NCBI RefSeq assembly: GCF_016495405.1
Contig: NZ_CP044522.1
Location: 1,798,001-1,862,000, forward strand
DNA from: Cobetia sp. cqz5-12
GTDB taxonomy: Bacteria; Pseudomonadota; Gammaproteobacteria; Pseudomonadales; Halomonadaceae
Reading direction: 5' to 3'
Length of the DNA stretch: 64,000 nucleotides
Shown: piece by piece, positions 1-8,590 of the stretch
Layout of the letters: every line of letters starts with the position of its first letter
Position numbering within the stretch: the stretch's first letter is position 1
The notes under the pieces: generated by a model
Databases searched by the model: none
Told to the model about the DNA's origin: nothing
The model's input: only the letters and a program-made list of their open reading frames with translations
Program-made: the position numbers and the translations under genes

Positions 1-784
1 CGCTGTCCACCTGTTGCTGGATAAGCGTCTGGCTATCAGCGCTCAGGCTCTGCCACTTGTCCTGATTGATGGCGGTGATCACGTAATCCCAGCCGCCCAG
101 CGGCAGCGGCATCAGGTGGCTGGAGACTTCGTGCCAGCCGGCGCTGTAGCCGGAGAGCGAACCGGTGACGGCGCAGTCGATCACGCCACGCTCCAGTGAA
201 CCCGGCACCTCGTTGAAGGCGATGTTGAGGCTCTGCGCGCCCAGCGCCTCGATGAACTCACCGGTGGAGCGGCCACTGGCACGTACCTTCTTGTCCTTCA
301 GACCATCGAGCCCTTCGATCGGGGTATTGCAGAACAGCACCTGGGCCGGATACGGCACGATCGCCAGCACGTGGCTATTGAAGCGCTTGTTCATGGTGCT
401 TTCTGCCAGCGGGCGGAAGGCCTCGGCGACCTGCTGCGCTTCATCGGCCGTCGGGGCCATCATCGGCAGATCCAGACCTTCGAGTTCCGGCGCGTCCGAC
501 ACGGTGTAATCCGCCACGGTCATGCCGACATCGAAGACGCCATCGCCCAGGTAGCGATAGACGTCGGAGCCGGGGATGCCCATCTGGTCGAAGGTGGTCA
601 CCTGGGTGCTGAGTTCACCGCTGCTGGCAGCTGGCAGCGTCTCGCTCCAGAAGGGCTTCTCGAACTGACGGTTGAGCTCCAGGCTGCTCCAGCTGCCTAC
701 CACGTTGAGGGTGTCGGCAGCATTGGCACTACCGGCAGCGGCGAGCGCGAGACCAAGGGCGGAGAGGGCAAAACGTGTCTTCAT
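1..784 (-). CDS. TRAP transporter substrate-binding protein DctP, 3' end outside window
   Basis: Periplasmic solute receptor of a tripartite (TRAP) importer. The reading frame is open from an ATG at 784 to the window edge, about 261 codons of a family that is usually 320-350. The N-terminus is a clear signal peptide (MKTRFALSALGLALAAAGSANA) followed by a DctP-type body with FNEVPGSLERGVIDCAVTG, the segment where the family's strand and ligand helix lie. It lacks its C-terminus here. The permease genes would be expected beyond position 1. The next gene on the same strand, a DUF1445 protein, begins upstream at 1677, so the two may share a transcript. The ligand cannot be read from the sequence. 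Confidence 0.9.
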   Translation of the reverse strand, partial: MKTRFALSALGLALAAAGSANAADTLNVVGSWSSLELNRQFEKPFWSETLPAASSGELSTQVTTFDQMGIPGSDVYRYLGDGVFDVGMTVADYTVSDAPELEGLDLPMMAPTADEAQQVAEAFRPLAESTMNKRFNSHVLAIVPYPAQVLFCNTPIEGLDGLKDKKVRASGRSTGEFIEALGAQSLNIAFNEVPGSLERGVIDCAVTGSLSGYSAGWHEVSSHLMPLPLGGWDYVITAINQDKWQSLSADSQTLIQQQVDS

Positions 785-876
785 GGGAGTCACCATTGTT
801 GTTGTGCATCTGGTGTTATCGAAAGGATCTGACGGTCTTGTCTGTTGCGGAGCAGGTCCGTGGCTCCCACAAGCGG

Positions 877-1677
877 TCATCCGTATTTGAGGCGATGATT
901 GGGGATATCGGTGATCAGCATGTGGCCCGGGCTGTGTGCGATGGCCAACGGCAGGCGAGCATTCTCCAGCGCCAGTTGTGGCGTGACGCCACAGGCCCAG
1001 AACACCGGCAGGTCGCCTGTCTCAAGCGTAGGTGCATCGCCGAAATCAGGGGTGTTGATATCGGAAATGCCGATCAAGGCGGGGTCACCCAGATGGACGG
1101 GCGCGCCATGGACGCGGGGCATGTCGGTAGTGATCTGGATCGCGCGAATGGCATGCGCCGCCGACATCGGGCGCAGGGACACCACCAGGTTGCCGTGGAA
1201 GCGTCCGGTACTGACCAGCGGGATATTGGTGCGATACATCGGCACGTTGCGCTTCAGGCGCGCATGGCGAACCTCGACGCCTTCGTTGAGCAGCGCCTCT
1301 TCAAACGAGAAAGAGCAACCGATGGAAAACGCCACGAAATCGTCCTGCCACAGGGCGGCGATATCCGTGCGCGTTTCTTCACGCTTGCCGTGACGGTAGA
1401 TGTGATAGGCGGGCAAGTCATGGCGCAGGTCGATGTTCTCACCGAGCCCTGTCGGGGCGGGAGAACCGACGGCCGTGACATCCAGCAACGGGCAGGCCTT
1501 GGGATTGGCCTGGCAGAATTGCAGAAATTCGCCGGCAGCCTCGGCAGGCAGAATGATCAGGTTGGTCTGGGCGTAGCCTGCAGCGATACCGCTGGTGTGG
1601 CTGGCCCAATGACCGCTGCGGATCTGCTCGCGTGCCTCGCGGGGGGACGACGCGGCACTGAGAAGTGTCTGGGGCAT
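877..1677 (-). CDS. DUF1445 / D-glutamate cyclase-like putative hydro-lyase
   Basis: 266-residue soluble protein without signal peptide that I recognise as the DUF1445 (UPF0317, 'putative hydro-lyase') family. The length matches the family (about 255-270). Family-typical stretches are SGHWASHTSGIAAGYAQ near residue 21, DIAALWQDDFVAFSIGCSF near 105 and FWACGVTPQLALENA near 226. A mammalian relative has D-glutamate cyclase activity, forming 5-oxo-D-proline from D-glutamate. Bacterial members are mostly unassigned, and are often placed beside allophanate hydrolase or 5-oxoprolinase genes. Here it lies upstream of, and probably co-transcribed with, a TRAP binding protein. Its role in processing the imported compound is inference. 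Confidence 0.85.
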   Translation of the reverse strand: MPQTLLSAASSPREAREQIRSGHWASHTSGIAAGYAQTNLIILPAEAAGEFLQFCQANPKACPLLDVTAVGSPAPTGLGENIDLRHDLPAYHIYRHGKREETRTDIAALWQDDFVAFSIGCSFSFEEALLNEGVEVRHARLKRNVPMYRTNIPLVSTGRFHGNLVVSLRPMSAAHAIRAIQITTDMPRVHGAPVHLGDPALIGISDINTPDFGDAPTLETGDLPVFWACGVTPQLALENARLPLAIAHSPGHMLITDIPNHRLKYG

Positions 1678-1891
1678 CGTGGGGGCTTCTTGTGAAGTTG
1701 TTGTTGTCTGTCTTCACCATAAGAAGCACACTCAGATAAATCCAATCGATTTTTGTCGAGTCAAGGCATCGGAAATTCCTTTCATGTGGTGTGTGAAATG
1801 GCCCGCCGCAGGCCCGAGAGACGTGAGCGAGACAGGAACAGTGGGAGCAGGAGCATGGGAATGCGAGAGCGTCGTTGGCAGACAGCGATGC

Positions 1892-2794
1892 TCAGGACAG
1901 GCGTGAATGCGCCTCCTGATCCTGGCGGGCGATCTCGATGGCAAGCTCGCAGACCCCTTCGGCGAGGGCGCTTTCCATATGGGTCGGCCAGGAGGCGGTG
2001 AAGGTCAGTTCTGGCAGGTCGCAGGGCAGGCTGAGCAGGGTGCCCTGGCGGATTTCCTCGGCGACGATGCGCGGCGGGATGGCGCCGACGCCGAGGCCAT
2101 CCAGCGTCATGCGCACGATGGTCCATAGCGAGCTTGAACAATGCAGCTTCACGTCATCGAGTCCCATCTGATGCAGCATGGAGCCAAGTTCATGGTGCGG
2201 CCGGCTGTTGCGGGCAAATGAGATCAGCGGCAGAGCATTCAGGCGTCGCAAGGAGAAGTTGTCTTCGGTGAAGCCCAGCGCTGGGCTGATCACGAAGCCC
2301 ATCGTGTAGTTGCAGAGAAACCGATTGAGCACACTCTCTGCCGTCACCGGCCCCATCAGAAAGGCGAGGTCGATATCGCCGGCGGTGAGCATGGCGGCAA
2401 GCCCCGGGGAGCTATCGACCTCGAGTTCCAGGGTGAGGTCCGGGTAGCGGCGCGCCAGTTCGGCCAGAAAGCCGGGCAGCCAGCTATGGGCGACGGTCTC
2501 GACGACACCCAGTCGCAGCACGCCCTGGAAGGGCGTATTCAACTCCATCATGGATAGCGCTTTCTGGCGCGCTTCCAGCAGCGCCTCGGCGTGGCGATAG
2601 AATTCGCGCCCCTTGAGCGTCGGCTGTACCGGTCGGCGAGTGCGCTCCAGCAGACGGGTTTCCAGGGTGGTTTCCAGCTTGTTGATACGTTCGGAAATCG
2701 AGGGCTGGGTCAGATGCAGGTGCTGGGCAGCCAGCCGGAACGATCCCAGGCGGGTGATCCACACGAAGGCTTCCACTTCCTTGAAATCGAACAT
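1892..2794 (-). CDS. LysR-family transcriptional regulator
   Basis: About 300 residues. The N-terminal winged helix-turn-helix (residues 5-60, with SFRLAAQHLHLTQPSISERI) is followed by the usual linker and a periplasmic-binding-like effector domain (about 90-290). An in-frame start 30 nt upstream exists (2824), but MFDFKEVEAF at 2794 is the standard LysR N-terminus and has CAGGA upstream, so I chose it. It lies on the same strand upstream of the DUF1445/TRAP pair with about 215 bp between, so it may regulate them. The effector is unknown. Confidence 0.88.
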   Translation of the reverse strand: MFDFKEVEAFVWITRLGSFRLAAQHLHLTQPSISERINKLETTLETRLLERTRRPVQPTLKGREFYRHAEALLEARQKALSMMELNTPFQGVLRLGVVETVAHSWLPGFLAELARRYPDLTLELEVDSSPGLAAMLTAGDIDLAFLMGPVTAESVLNRFLCNYTMGFVISPALGFTEDNFSLRRLNALPLISFARNSRPHHELGSMLHQMGLDDVKLHCSSSLWTIVRMTLDGLGVGAIPPRIVAEEIRQGTLLSLPCDLPELTFTASWPTHMESALAEGVCELAIEIARQDQEAHSRLS

Positions 2795-2925
2795 GGCCAG
2801 ATCCTGTCGTGATTGATGCCGCAAGCTTGGGACTTACATTACCACTCGTTGAGAAATTGCGTTCTCGATGGCATGCATTCCGGTACGATGTGAGCATCGA
2901 GAAATGTGTATTTTCATGAAAGGGA

Positions 2926-3117
2926 ATGATGATGAAGTCTAGCGTGCGAGTTGTCAGCCTTGTGATGTTGAGCGCCCTTGTAATGGCAGGGTGCAGTTAT
3001 ACACCGGCGCGGATCGATGCCGAACCCATTATCGAGATCGGTGATGGACACCATGACCACAAGCGTGGAGGCGGCGACTTCTGTCCGCCCGGGCAGGCCA
3101 AGAAAGGCAACTGCTGA
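2926..3117 (+). CDS. Small outer-membrane lipoprotein with Cys-rich C-terminus
   Basis: 63 residues. The type II signal peptide ends in the lipobox VMAGC (Cys near 23), so the mature protein should be lipid-anchored and only about 40 residues long. It has a His/Asp-rich stretch (GDGHHDHKRGG) and ends in FCPPGQAKKGNC. I have seen similar CPPGQAKKGxC tails on small gammaproteobacterial lipoproteins of unknown function. The HxDH-like cluster and two Cys could bind metal, but that is conjecture. A strong terminator follows immediately, so it is probably a monocistronic unit. A purine-rich AAAGGGAATG lies before the start. Confidence 0.8.
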   Translation: MMMKSSVRVVSLVMLSALVMAGCSYTPARIDAEPIIEIGDGHHDHKRGGGDFCPPGQAKKGNC

Positions 3118-3131
3118 TCACGTCGAACTAC

Positions 3132-3158
3132 AAGGAGCCGCCCAAGCGGCTCCTTTTT
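3132..3158 (+). terminator. Rho-independent terminator after the small lipoprotein
   Basis: A perfect 9-bp stem (AAGGAGCCG / CGGCTCCTT) with a 6-nt loop, followed by T residues, 15 nt after the lipoprotein stop codon. Confidence 0.9.
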
Positions 3159-3270
3159 CGTTGTCGATCACTTCACGATATGGGCCTCTGGAGTCGCTTG
3201 ATCTGCAGGGATATCCTGAGTGATCCGAGTCTTGCCTCTTCCTCCACTGCTGCTGGCGGGTACTGTCTCC

Positions 3271-4200
3271 ATGCTCAATCCCAAGGCGCTGACGGCGCTG
3301 AATGAAATCATCCGCCGGGGCTCACTGCGGCGCGCGGCGCGGCATCTGAATCTTGACCCTTCCGCGGTCAGCCGCCAGATCAAGCAGCTGGAAGAAGAGG
3401 TGGGTGTCGCGCTGTGCGAGCGCAGCGAGACGGGCATGCGCGCCACCCAGGCCGGGGTGTTGCTGCTGGATCATTTCCATCGTCAGCAGGCGGCGGAGGC
3501 GGCAGCGCTCTCGCAGCTGAGTGCCTTGCAGGGCCTGCGTAGCGGTGAGGTGCGAATCGCGGTGGGCGAGGGCTTCATCGCCGACCTGATCTCGCTGCCC
3601 TTGCAGAGCTTCATGGCACGTCATCCCGGCATCGAGGTGGTGGTACGCATGGCCGGCGTGAATGAGGCGACCGAGCTGTTGCGCGACTTCGAGGTGGATA
3701 TTGCGCTGCTCTACGCCCCGCCGGTGGACCCGATTCTCTGCTGTCATGTGGAGACCTGCCAGCCGCTGGACCTGATCGTGCCGGCGGCACATCCGCTGCT
3801 CGAGATCGGCAAGCCATTGACGCTTTCGCAGGTGGCGGACTGGCCGCTGGCCTTGATCGACGACTGCACCGGCATGCGCCAGATGGTGAACCAGGCGGCG
3901 CAGCAGGAGCGGGTTTCGCTGCGTGCGCAATTGCGCACCAACTCCGTCTCGGTGCTCAAGAATTTCGTGCGCTCGGGAATCGGTGTGACCTTCATGCCGG
4001 AGCTGAGCGTGCTGGAGGAACTGCGGCGCGGCGATATCTGCCTGCTGCCCATGCAGCACCCTGCGCTGGCACAGACCCGCGCGCAGATGTGTACGCGGCG
4101 AGGGCGTGAGATGACGGTGGCCGTCGAGGCCTGCCTTACCCACCTGCAGCAGGGACTGCGGTTCTTCACCGCAGACGCGCCACGTCTGCTTGGCATGTGA
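3271..4200 (+). CDS. LysR-family transcriptional regulator
   Basis: About 309 residues. The helix-turn-helix (RRAARHLNLDPSAVSRQIKQLEEEVG, residues about 17-42) is followed by a LysR substrate-binding domain. I start at the ATG at 3271 (MLNPKALTALNEI), which gives the canonical N-terminus. An upstream in-frame start at 3220 would add 17 hydrophobic residues of no family relevance. The gene is followed 75-95 bp downstream by an exported metallo-beta-lactamase-fold protein on the same strand, its most likely target. The signal is unknown. Confidence 0.87.
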   Translation: MLNPKALTALNEIIRRGSLRRAARHLNLDPSAVSRQIKQLEEEVGVALCERSETGMRATQAGVLLLDHFHRQQAAEAAALSQLSALQGLRSGEVRIAVGEGFIADLISLPLQSFMARHPGIEVVVRMAGVNEATELLRDFEVDIALLYAPPVDPILCCHVETCQPLDLIVPAAHPLLEIGKPLTLSQVADWPLALIDDCTGMRQMVNQAAQQERVSLRAQLRTNSVSVLKNFVRSGIGVTFMPELSVLEELRRGDICLLPMQHPALAQTRAQMCTRRGREMTVAVEACLTHLQQGLRFFTADAPRLLGM

Positions 4201-4293
4201 TGTCCGCTGCATCCAGTGTTTGCGCATCCTCGTATAGGGGCAGGGCAGGGTGACAACTCATGACAACCATTCCTGATGCGAGGACTTCCTCCG

Positions 4294-5169
4294 ATGCTGA
4301 GCCCCCTCAAGAAAGCACTGGCGCTGGCAGCGCTTCCTTTCAGTCTGCAGGCCCAGGCCTATGAGATAGAACCTCTCGGAGAGGGGCTCTATCGCTTCAT
4401 CGATGATCGCCACCGCTCCGTGTTCATGATCACCGATCAGGGCGCGCTGGTGACGGACCCGATGAATCACGCTGCGGCGAGCTGGTTGAACAACGAGATC
4501 AAGCAGCGCTTCGACACTCCGGTTCGCTATGTGGTGTATAGCCACAACCACAGTGATCACATCTATGGCGGCGAGGTCTTCGACACCTCGGAGACCACCT
4601 TCATCGCGCACCGGCTGGCAGCTCAGGATATCGCCAATACCCGGGCGAAGGCCGTGCCGCCGGATCTCGTCTTTGATGATGAAATGACCTTGCGACTGGG
4701 CGGCAAGGAAGTCCAGCTGCGCTATCACGGACCGAATGACGGGCGCGGGTCGATCAGCATGTACTTCAAGGATCACGCCACGATGTTCGTGGTGGACTGG
4801 ATCGTCATCGGACGCATGCCGTGGCAGAAGCTCTGGAGCTACGATATCCAGGGCATGATCAACTCGACGCGTGAAGTGCTGGAATACGACTTCGATACCT
4901 TCGTTGGCGGACATGCCGAGGTTGGCGACCACGCAGATGTCGAACGCTACCTGGCCTATCTGGAGTCACTGTATTCCCAGGTGACGGACGGCATTCTCGC
5001 CGGCAAGTCACTCGAGAAGATCCAGCAGGAGGTCGATCTCTCCGAGTACAGTGATCTGGCCCAATATGAGGAGTGGGTCGGCCTCAATATCGAAGGCGTG
5101 CATGAGCGCCTGATGGAAGAGTCCGGCATGGGTTGGCGCAGTGATCTCAAGGGGGAGCATACCCACTGA
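4294..5169 (+). CDS. Exported metallo-beta-lactamase-fold hydrolase
   Basis: About 291 residues. The signal peptide (LSPLKKALALAALPFSLQAQA) directs it to the periplasm. The zinc-binding signature is SHNHSDHIYGG (residues 83-93), with later candidate ligands in RYHGPND and FVGGHAEVGDH. Together these give a full two-metal MBL site. Members of this group include SoxH-like and quinoprotein-relay hydrolases of poorly known substrate. Sequence alone does not support beta-lactam hydrolysis. The ATG at 4294 is chosen over 4276 because it begins the signal peptide cleanly. It follows a LysR gene and is closed by a long hairpin at 5258-5289. Confidence 0.85.
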   Translation: MLSPLKKALALAALPFSLQAQAYEIEPLGEGLYRFIDDRHRSVFMITDQGALVTDPMNHAAASWLNNEIKQRFDTPVRYVVYSHNHSDHIYGGEVFDTSETTFIAHRLAAQDIANTRAKAVPPDLVFDDEMTLRLGGKEVQLRYHGPNDGRGSISMYFKDHATMFVVDWIVIGRMPWQKLWSYDIQGMINSTREVLEYDFDTFVGGHAEVGDHADVERYLAYLESLYSQVTDGILAGKSLEKIQQEVDLSEYSDLAQYEEWVGLNIEGVHERLMEESGMGWRSDLKGEHTH

Positions 5170-5189
5170 CGATGTAGCGCCTCGTCAAG

Positions 5190-5378
5190 CCCTGCTTCGA
5201 TCAGCCCTGTTTCGATCAGCACTGCTTCGATCAGCACAGCCTCGCCGTGTCATTGAAATGGCCCCGAAAACTCCGGTTTTCGGGGCCATTCTGGTCTGTG
5301 GGTACGTCAGGACTGTGGGTACGTCAGGTCTGTGGGTACGTCAGGTCTTGGGTACGTCAGGTCTGTGGGAACGCCAAG
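5190..5378. repeat. Two short tandem repeat arrays flanking a terminator
   Basis: A 15-bp unit (around TGCTTCGATCAG) occurs three times at 5190-5234. A second, unrelated unit of 17 bp (tgtgggtacgtcaggtc) occurs nearly five times at 5297-5378, with small changes in the last copies. The arrays sit on either side of the hairpin at 5258-5289, between the MBL-fold gene and the TRAP operon. They encode nothing I trust. Confidence 0.85.
5258..5289 (+). terminator. Long perfect hairpin, likely terminator of the MBL-fold gene
   Basis: A perfect 14-bp stem (ATGGCCCCGAAAAC and its complement) around a TCCG tetraloop. The U-tract on the + side is weak. It lies about 90 nt after the MBL-fold gene. Confidence 0.75.
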
Positions 5379-5566
5379 CCGTGTCAGGTTCAGTAGGTGT
5401 GGACGAAAAAACAACACCTGTACGATTGATTAGTCTACAGCGACAACGCTACTTTCGACGTGTGGGAGCAACGCCCGACGTCTGGCTGGCCGCAGTGCCA
5501 TACCACCAAGACGGCGTTTCTCCGACCGCATATAACAGATATCTACAAAAACAAAAGGGAATCCAC

Positions 5567-6595
5567 ATGTCCTTGTCCAAGACATCTCTGCTGCGCAAGA
5601 CGCTTACCGGTTCCACTCTGGCGCTCAGCCTGCTGGCGGCCAGCGTGCAGGCCCAGACCATCAATCTCAGCTACAACGGTGCACCGGATGCCGACAAGAA
5701 TGCCGTGCACGTCTTTGCCAGCAACCTGAAGACGCTGGTGGAAGAGAAGACCGATGGTGAACTGGAACTCAAGCTCTATCCCAACAGCATGCTGGGTGAA
5801 GAGCAGGAACGCATGGAGCAGGTGATCAGCTCGCCGAGTCTGAACATCGCTTCCTTCGCGGGCATGGCCCCCATCGTGCCGGAAGTCTATGTCAGCGCCA
5901 CGCCGTTCATGTTCGACGGCTTTGAGGATGCCCGCCGCTTCTTCGATGAAGGTCAGTACTGGCAGCAGGTGCAGCAGCTGTTCAGCGAGCGCGCCAATGG
6001 CGCCGAGATTCTGGCTGTCGTGGAGGAAGGGGGCTTTCTGGCGTTCACCAACGACAAGCGCCCGATCACCAGCCCGGATGACTTCGAAGGGCTTCGCTTC
6101 CGCGCGATGGACCCGAGCCAGGTAGCGCTCTATGAGGCCTTCGGTGCCTCGGGTACGCCGATTCCGTGGACGGAAGTCTACATGGCGCTGCGCACCGGGG
6201 TGGCGGATGGCCAGATGAACCCGCCGATGTACATCCTGCTGGGCAGTCTGCAGGAAGTGCAGAAGTACCTGACGCTGGCCAACATCCAGTACTCGGATCA
6301 GTTCCTGGTCGCCAATGGTCAGCTGCTGGAGAGCCTGTCGGAGGAGGAGCGCACGGCACTGCTCGAGTCAGTCAAGGAAGCCAATGCCCAGGCCCGTCAG
6401 GACAACCAGAGCCAGGTCGAGTCACGCATCGCATCGCTTGAAGAGCAGGGCATGCAAGTGATCCGCCCGAGCGAGGCAGACCTCGAGGCGTTTCGCATCA
6501 AGGGCCAGCCAGCCTATCTGGAATGGCTCAAGAGCCAGGACATCGCGCCAGAGCTGATCGACACCGCGATGCAGGATGCCGGCATCTCCTCGTGA
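5567..6595 (+). CDS. TRAP transporter substrate-binding protein DctP
   Basis: 342 residues, the usual DctP length. The signal peptide (SLLRKTLTGSTLALSLLAASVQA) precedes a DctP domain containing ELKLYPNSMLGEEQERMEQV, the LRFRAMDPSQ strand and the PPMYILLGSLQEVQKYLTL region. The start at 5567 follows AAAAGGGA and begins the signal peptide. The frame is open far upstream (to 5141) only by chance, through the repeat arrays. It is the first gene of a complete TRAP operon (receptor, small permease, large permease) that runs into a VanX-like dipeptidase. A short peptide or amino-acid derivative is a plausible but unproven ligand. Confidence 0.95.
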   Translation: MSLSKTSLLRKTLTGSTLALSLLAASVQAQTINLSYNGAPDADKNAVHVFASNLKTLVEEKTDGELELKLYPNSMLGEEQERMEQVISSPSLNIASFAGMAPIVPEVYVSATPFMFDGFEDARRFFDEGQYWQQVQQLFSERANGAEILAVVEEGGFLAFTNDKRPITSPDDFEGLRFRAMDPSQVALYEAFGASGTPIPWTEVYMALRTGVADGQMNPPMYILLGSLQEVQKYLTLANIQYSDQFLVANGQLLESLSEEERTALLESVKEANAQARQDNQSQVESRIASLEEQGMQVIRPSEADLEAFRIKGQPAYLEWLKSQDIAPELIDTAMQDAGISS

Positions 6596-6641
6596 TACCT
6601 GAACGCCTCAGATGAAGGCTCTCATGATCCGAGAGCACTTC

Positions 6642-6698
6642 CACCGATGCTTGAGTCTGTCTGGCAGGATGTCACGCTGTATGGCTCAAGCATCGGTG
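6642..6698 (+). other. Hairpin between TRAP receptor and permease genes
   Basis: A perfect 14-bp inverted repeat (CACCGATGCTTGAG ... CTCAAGCATCGGTG) with a 29-nt loop, without a U-tract, in the 139-nt gap between receptor and permease. Such structures often protect the receptor mRNA 3' end or attenuate read-through. The role here is inference. Confidence 0.65.
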
Positions 6699-6734
6699 CA
6701 CTGAAAATCCCTCCTTTCTGGCGGATGGCAGTCA

Positions 6735-7310
6735 ATGATTTCTCCTTCATCTTCAACGCTTCCTTCCTTGAGGGAGCGTGTGCTGCATGGGTGTGGCCGC
6801 GTGACGCTGGCGATCGCGGCGGTACTGATGGCTTCCACGGTGCTGATCATGCTCTACGGCGTGGTGATGCGCTATGTACTGGGCGGCGCGCCCATCTGGG
6901 TCGATGAGCTGACCCGCTATCTCATCATCGCCAGTGTCATGCTGGCGATCGGCGTCGTCTGGGCGGAAGGGGCGCACATGCGGGTGGCGCTGCTGGAACG
7001 GCGTCTGCCTCCGCGCCTGGCCAGGGTGCTGATCCATTACCAATGGTGGCTGACGCTGGTACTGATGGCCGGCGCGACCTGGATGACCTGGCACTACGCC
7101 ATGTCGGCGAGCATGTTCCGCACCATGGGGCTTGGCATCAGCCGCAGCGTGCCGATGCTGTCGATGCCGATCGGTTTCGCGTTGATCACGGCCCAGGTGC
7201 TGCTGCATGGCCCACGGCCGCTGAGATCCCAGACACTGGAGATCACACCGGACGAGGAGGCCGCCGACCTTCCGGCGCATGATGACAAGACTGGAGGGCC
7301 GCGCACATGA
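6735..7310 (+). CDS. TRAP transporter small permease DctQ
   Basis: 191 residues with four predicted membrane helices (roughly 22-45, 60-80, 98-120 and 140-160). The family features VVMRYVLGGAPIWVDELTRYL and the WAEGAHMRVALLERRLP loop are present. It is the small membrane subunit that pairs with the large DctM subunit in the inner membrane. Its stop overlaps the DctM start by 4 nt (ATGA), indicating translational coupling. Confidence 0.93.
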   Translation: MISPSSSTLPSLRERVLHGCGRVTLAIAAVLMASTVLIMLYGVVMRYVLGGAPIWVDELTRYLIIASVMLAIGVVWAEGAHMRVALLERRLPPRLARVLIHYQWWLTLVLMAGATWMTWHYAMSASMFRTMGLGISRSVPMLSMPIGFALITAQVLLHGPRPLRSQTLEITPDEEAADLPAHDDKTGGPRT

Positions 7311-8584
7311 TCTGGGCTATGCTGGCCATCTTCGTCGTGCACGTCCTGCTGGGACTGCCGCTGTTTCTCTCCCTGCTCGCCACCGCCGTGACCGGCTTTC
7401 TGTTCATCGATCTCTCGATGCTGGAACGTCTCGGACCACAGCAGTTCTTCGGTGGTATCAATGCCTTCTCGCTGATGGCGATTCCGCTGTTCATCCTTGC
7501 CGGCAACCTGATGAACATCAGTGGCCTGACCGAACGCCTCATGCGTCTGGCACGGCTGATGGTCGGGCATCTGCGCGGTGGCATGGGCCATGTGAATGTC
7601 GTTTCCAGCGTCTTCTTTGCCGGCGTCAATGGCTCGGCGGTCGCCGATACCTCCGCGCTTGGCTCGCTGCTGGTGCCCGCCATGCGCAAGGAAGGCTATT
7701 CGACCTCCTTCGCCGCAGGCCTGACCGCAGGTAGCTCGCTGATCGGGCCGATCATTCCGCCCAGCATCTTCATGATCCTCTACGCCTCGCTGACCAATAC
7801 CTCCGTGGGCAGCCTGTTTCTGGCCGGTGTCGTGCCCGGGCTGGTGCTGGCGGTGGCGTTCATGGCGATGAATGCCTGGTATGCGCGTCGACATGGGCTT
7901 GAGGCGCGCGGTCAGGCTCCGGCACGCAGTGACGTGATCTCGGCGATCATCGGGGCGCTGCCGGCACTGGTGGCACCGGTGATCATCGTGTCCGGTATCG
8001 TGCTGGGCATCGTGACCCCGACCGAATCCGGTGCCTTGATCGTCGCTTACGTTCTGCTCTGCGGCTTGTGCCAGGGGCCGCTCAAGCTTGTCGAGGTGTG
8101 GGGTGCCATCAAGGACACCGCGCGTCTGACCAGTGCCATCTTCGTGATCATGGCGGTGTCGTCCATCGTCAGCTGGCTGCTGTCCTATGCCCAGGTGCCC
8201 AATCAGTTCGTGGCCTTGCTGACGCCCTACATCGACAGCCCGATCCTGATCCTCCTGCTGCTCAGTGCCATCACCTTCGTCACCGGCATGTTCATGGAAG
8301 AAGTCTCGGCGTTGATGTTGCTGACGCCGATCTTCGTGCCCGTGGCCATGGCCGCCGGCATCGATCCCGTGCATCTGGGGGTCATCATCACGCTCAATAT
8401 CACCATCGCGCTGATCACGCCGCCGATGGGGGCCTGCGTGTTCGTGGCCGCCGCGGTCAGCAAGCTCGAGATCACTTCACTGTTTCGCACCATCTGGCCC
8501 TTCGTGCTGGTGGCAGTCGCGGTACTGCTGATGCTGATCGTCTTCCCGCCCTTAACTCTGTGGTTGCCGACCCTGTCTGGATAA
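7307..8584 (+). CDS. TRAP transporter large permease DctM
   Basis: 425 residues and about 12 membrane segments. It carries the DctM hallmarks: LSLLATAVTGFLF at the N-terminus, FFAGVNGSAVADTSALGSLLVPAM (about 102-125), LTAGSSLIGPIIPPSIFMILY (about 143-163) and NITIALITPPMGACVFVA near the C-terminus. It is the ion-coupled transport channel of the TRAP system, working with the DctQ and DctP proteins encoded just upstream. The ATGA overlap with dctQ fixes the start. Confidence 0.95.
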   Translation: MIWAMLAIFVVHVLLGLPLFLSLLATAVTGFLFIDLSMLERLGPQQFFGGINAFSLMAIPLFILAGNLMNISGLTERLMRLARLMVGHLRGGMGHVNVVSSVFFAGVNGSAVADTSALGSLLVPAMRKEGYSTSFAAGLTAGSSLIGPIIPPSIFMILYASLTNTSVGSLFLAGVVPGLVLAVAFMAMNAWYARRHGLEARGQAPARSDVISAIIGALPALVAPVIIVSGIVLGIVTPTESGALIVAYVLLCGLCQGPLKLVEVWGAIKDTARLTSAIFVIMAVSSIVSWLLSYAQVPNQFVALLTPYIDSPILILLLLSAITFVTGMFMEEVSALMLLTPIFVPVAMAAGIDPVHLGVIITLNITIALITPPMGACVFVAAAVSKLEITSLFRTIWPFVLVAVAVLLMLIVFPPLTLWLPTLSG

Positions 8585-8590
8585 CACCTC

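Noticed and set aside
5141-5566. N-terminal extension of the TRAP receptor frame upstream of 5567
   Set aside because: It runs through the tandem repeat arrays and a terminator; the true start is at the signal peptide.
7094-8374. 426-codon minus-strand frame inside dctM
   Set aside because: His/Asp/Gln-rich antisense shadow of membrane-protein codons.
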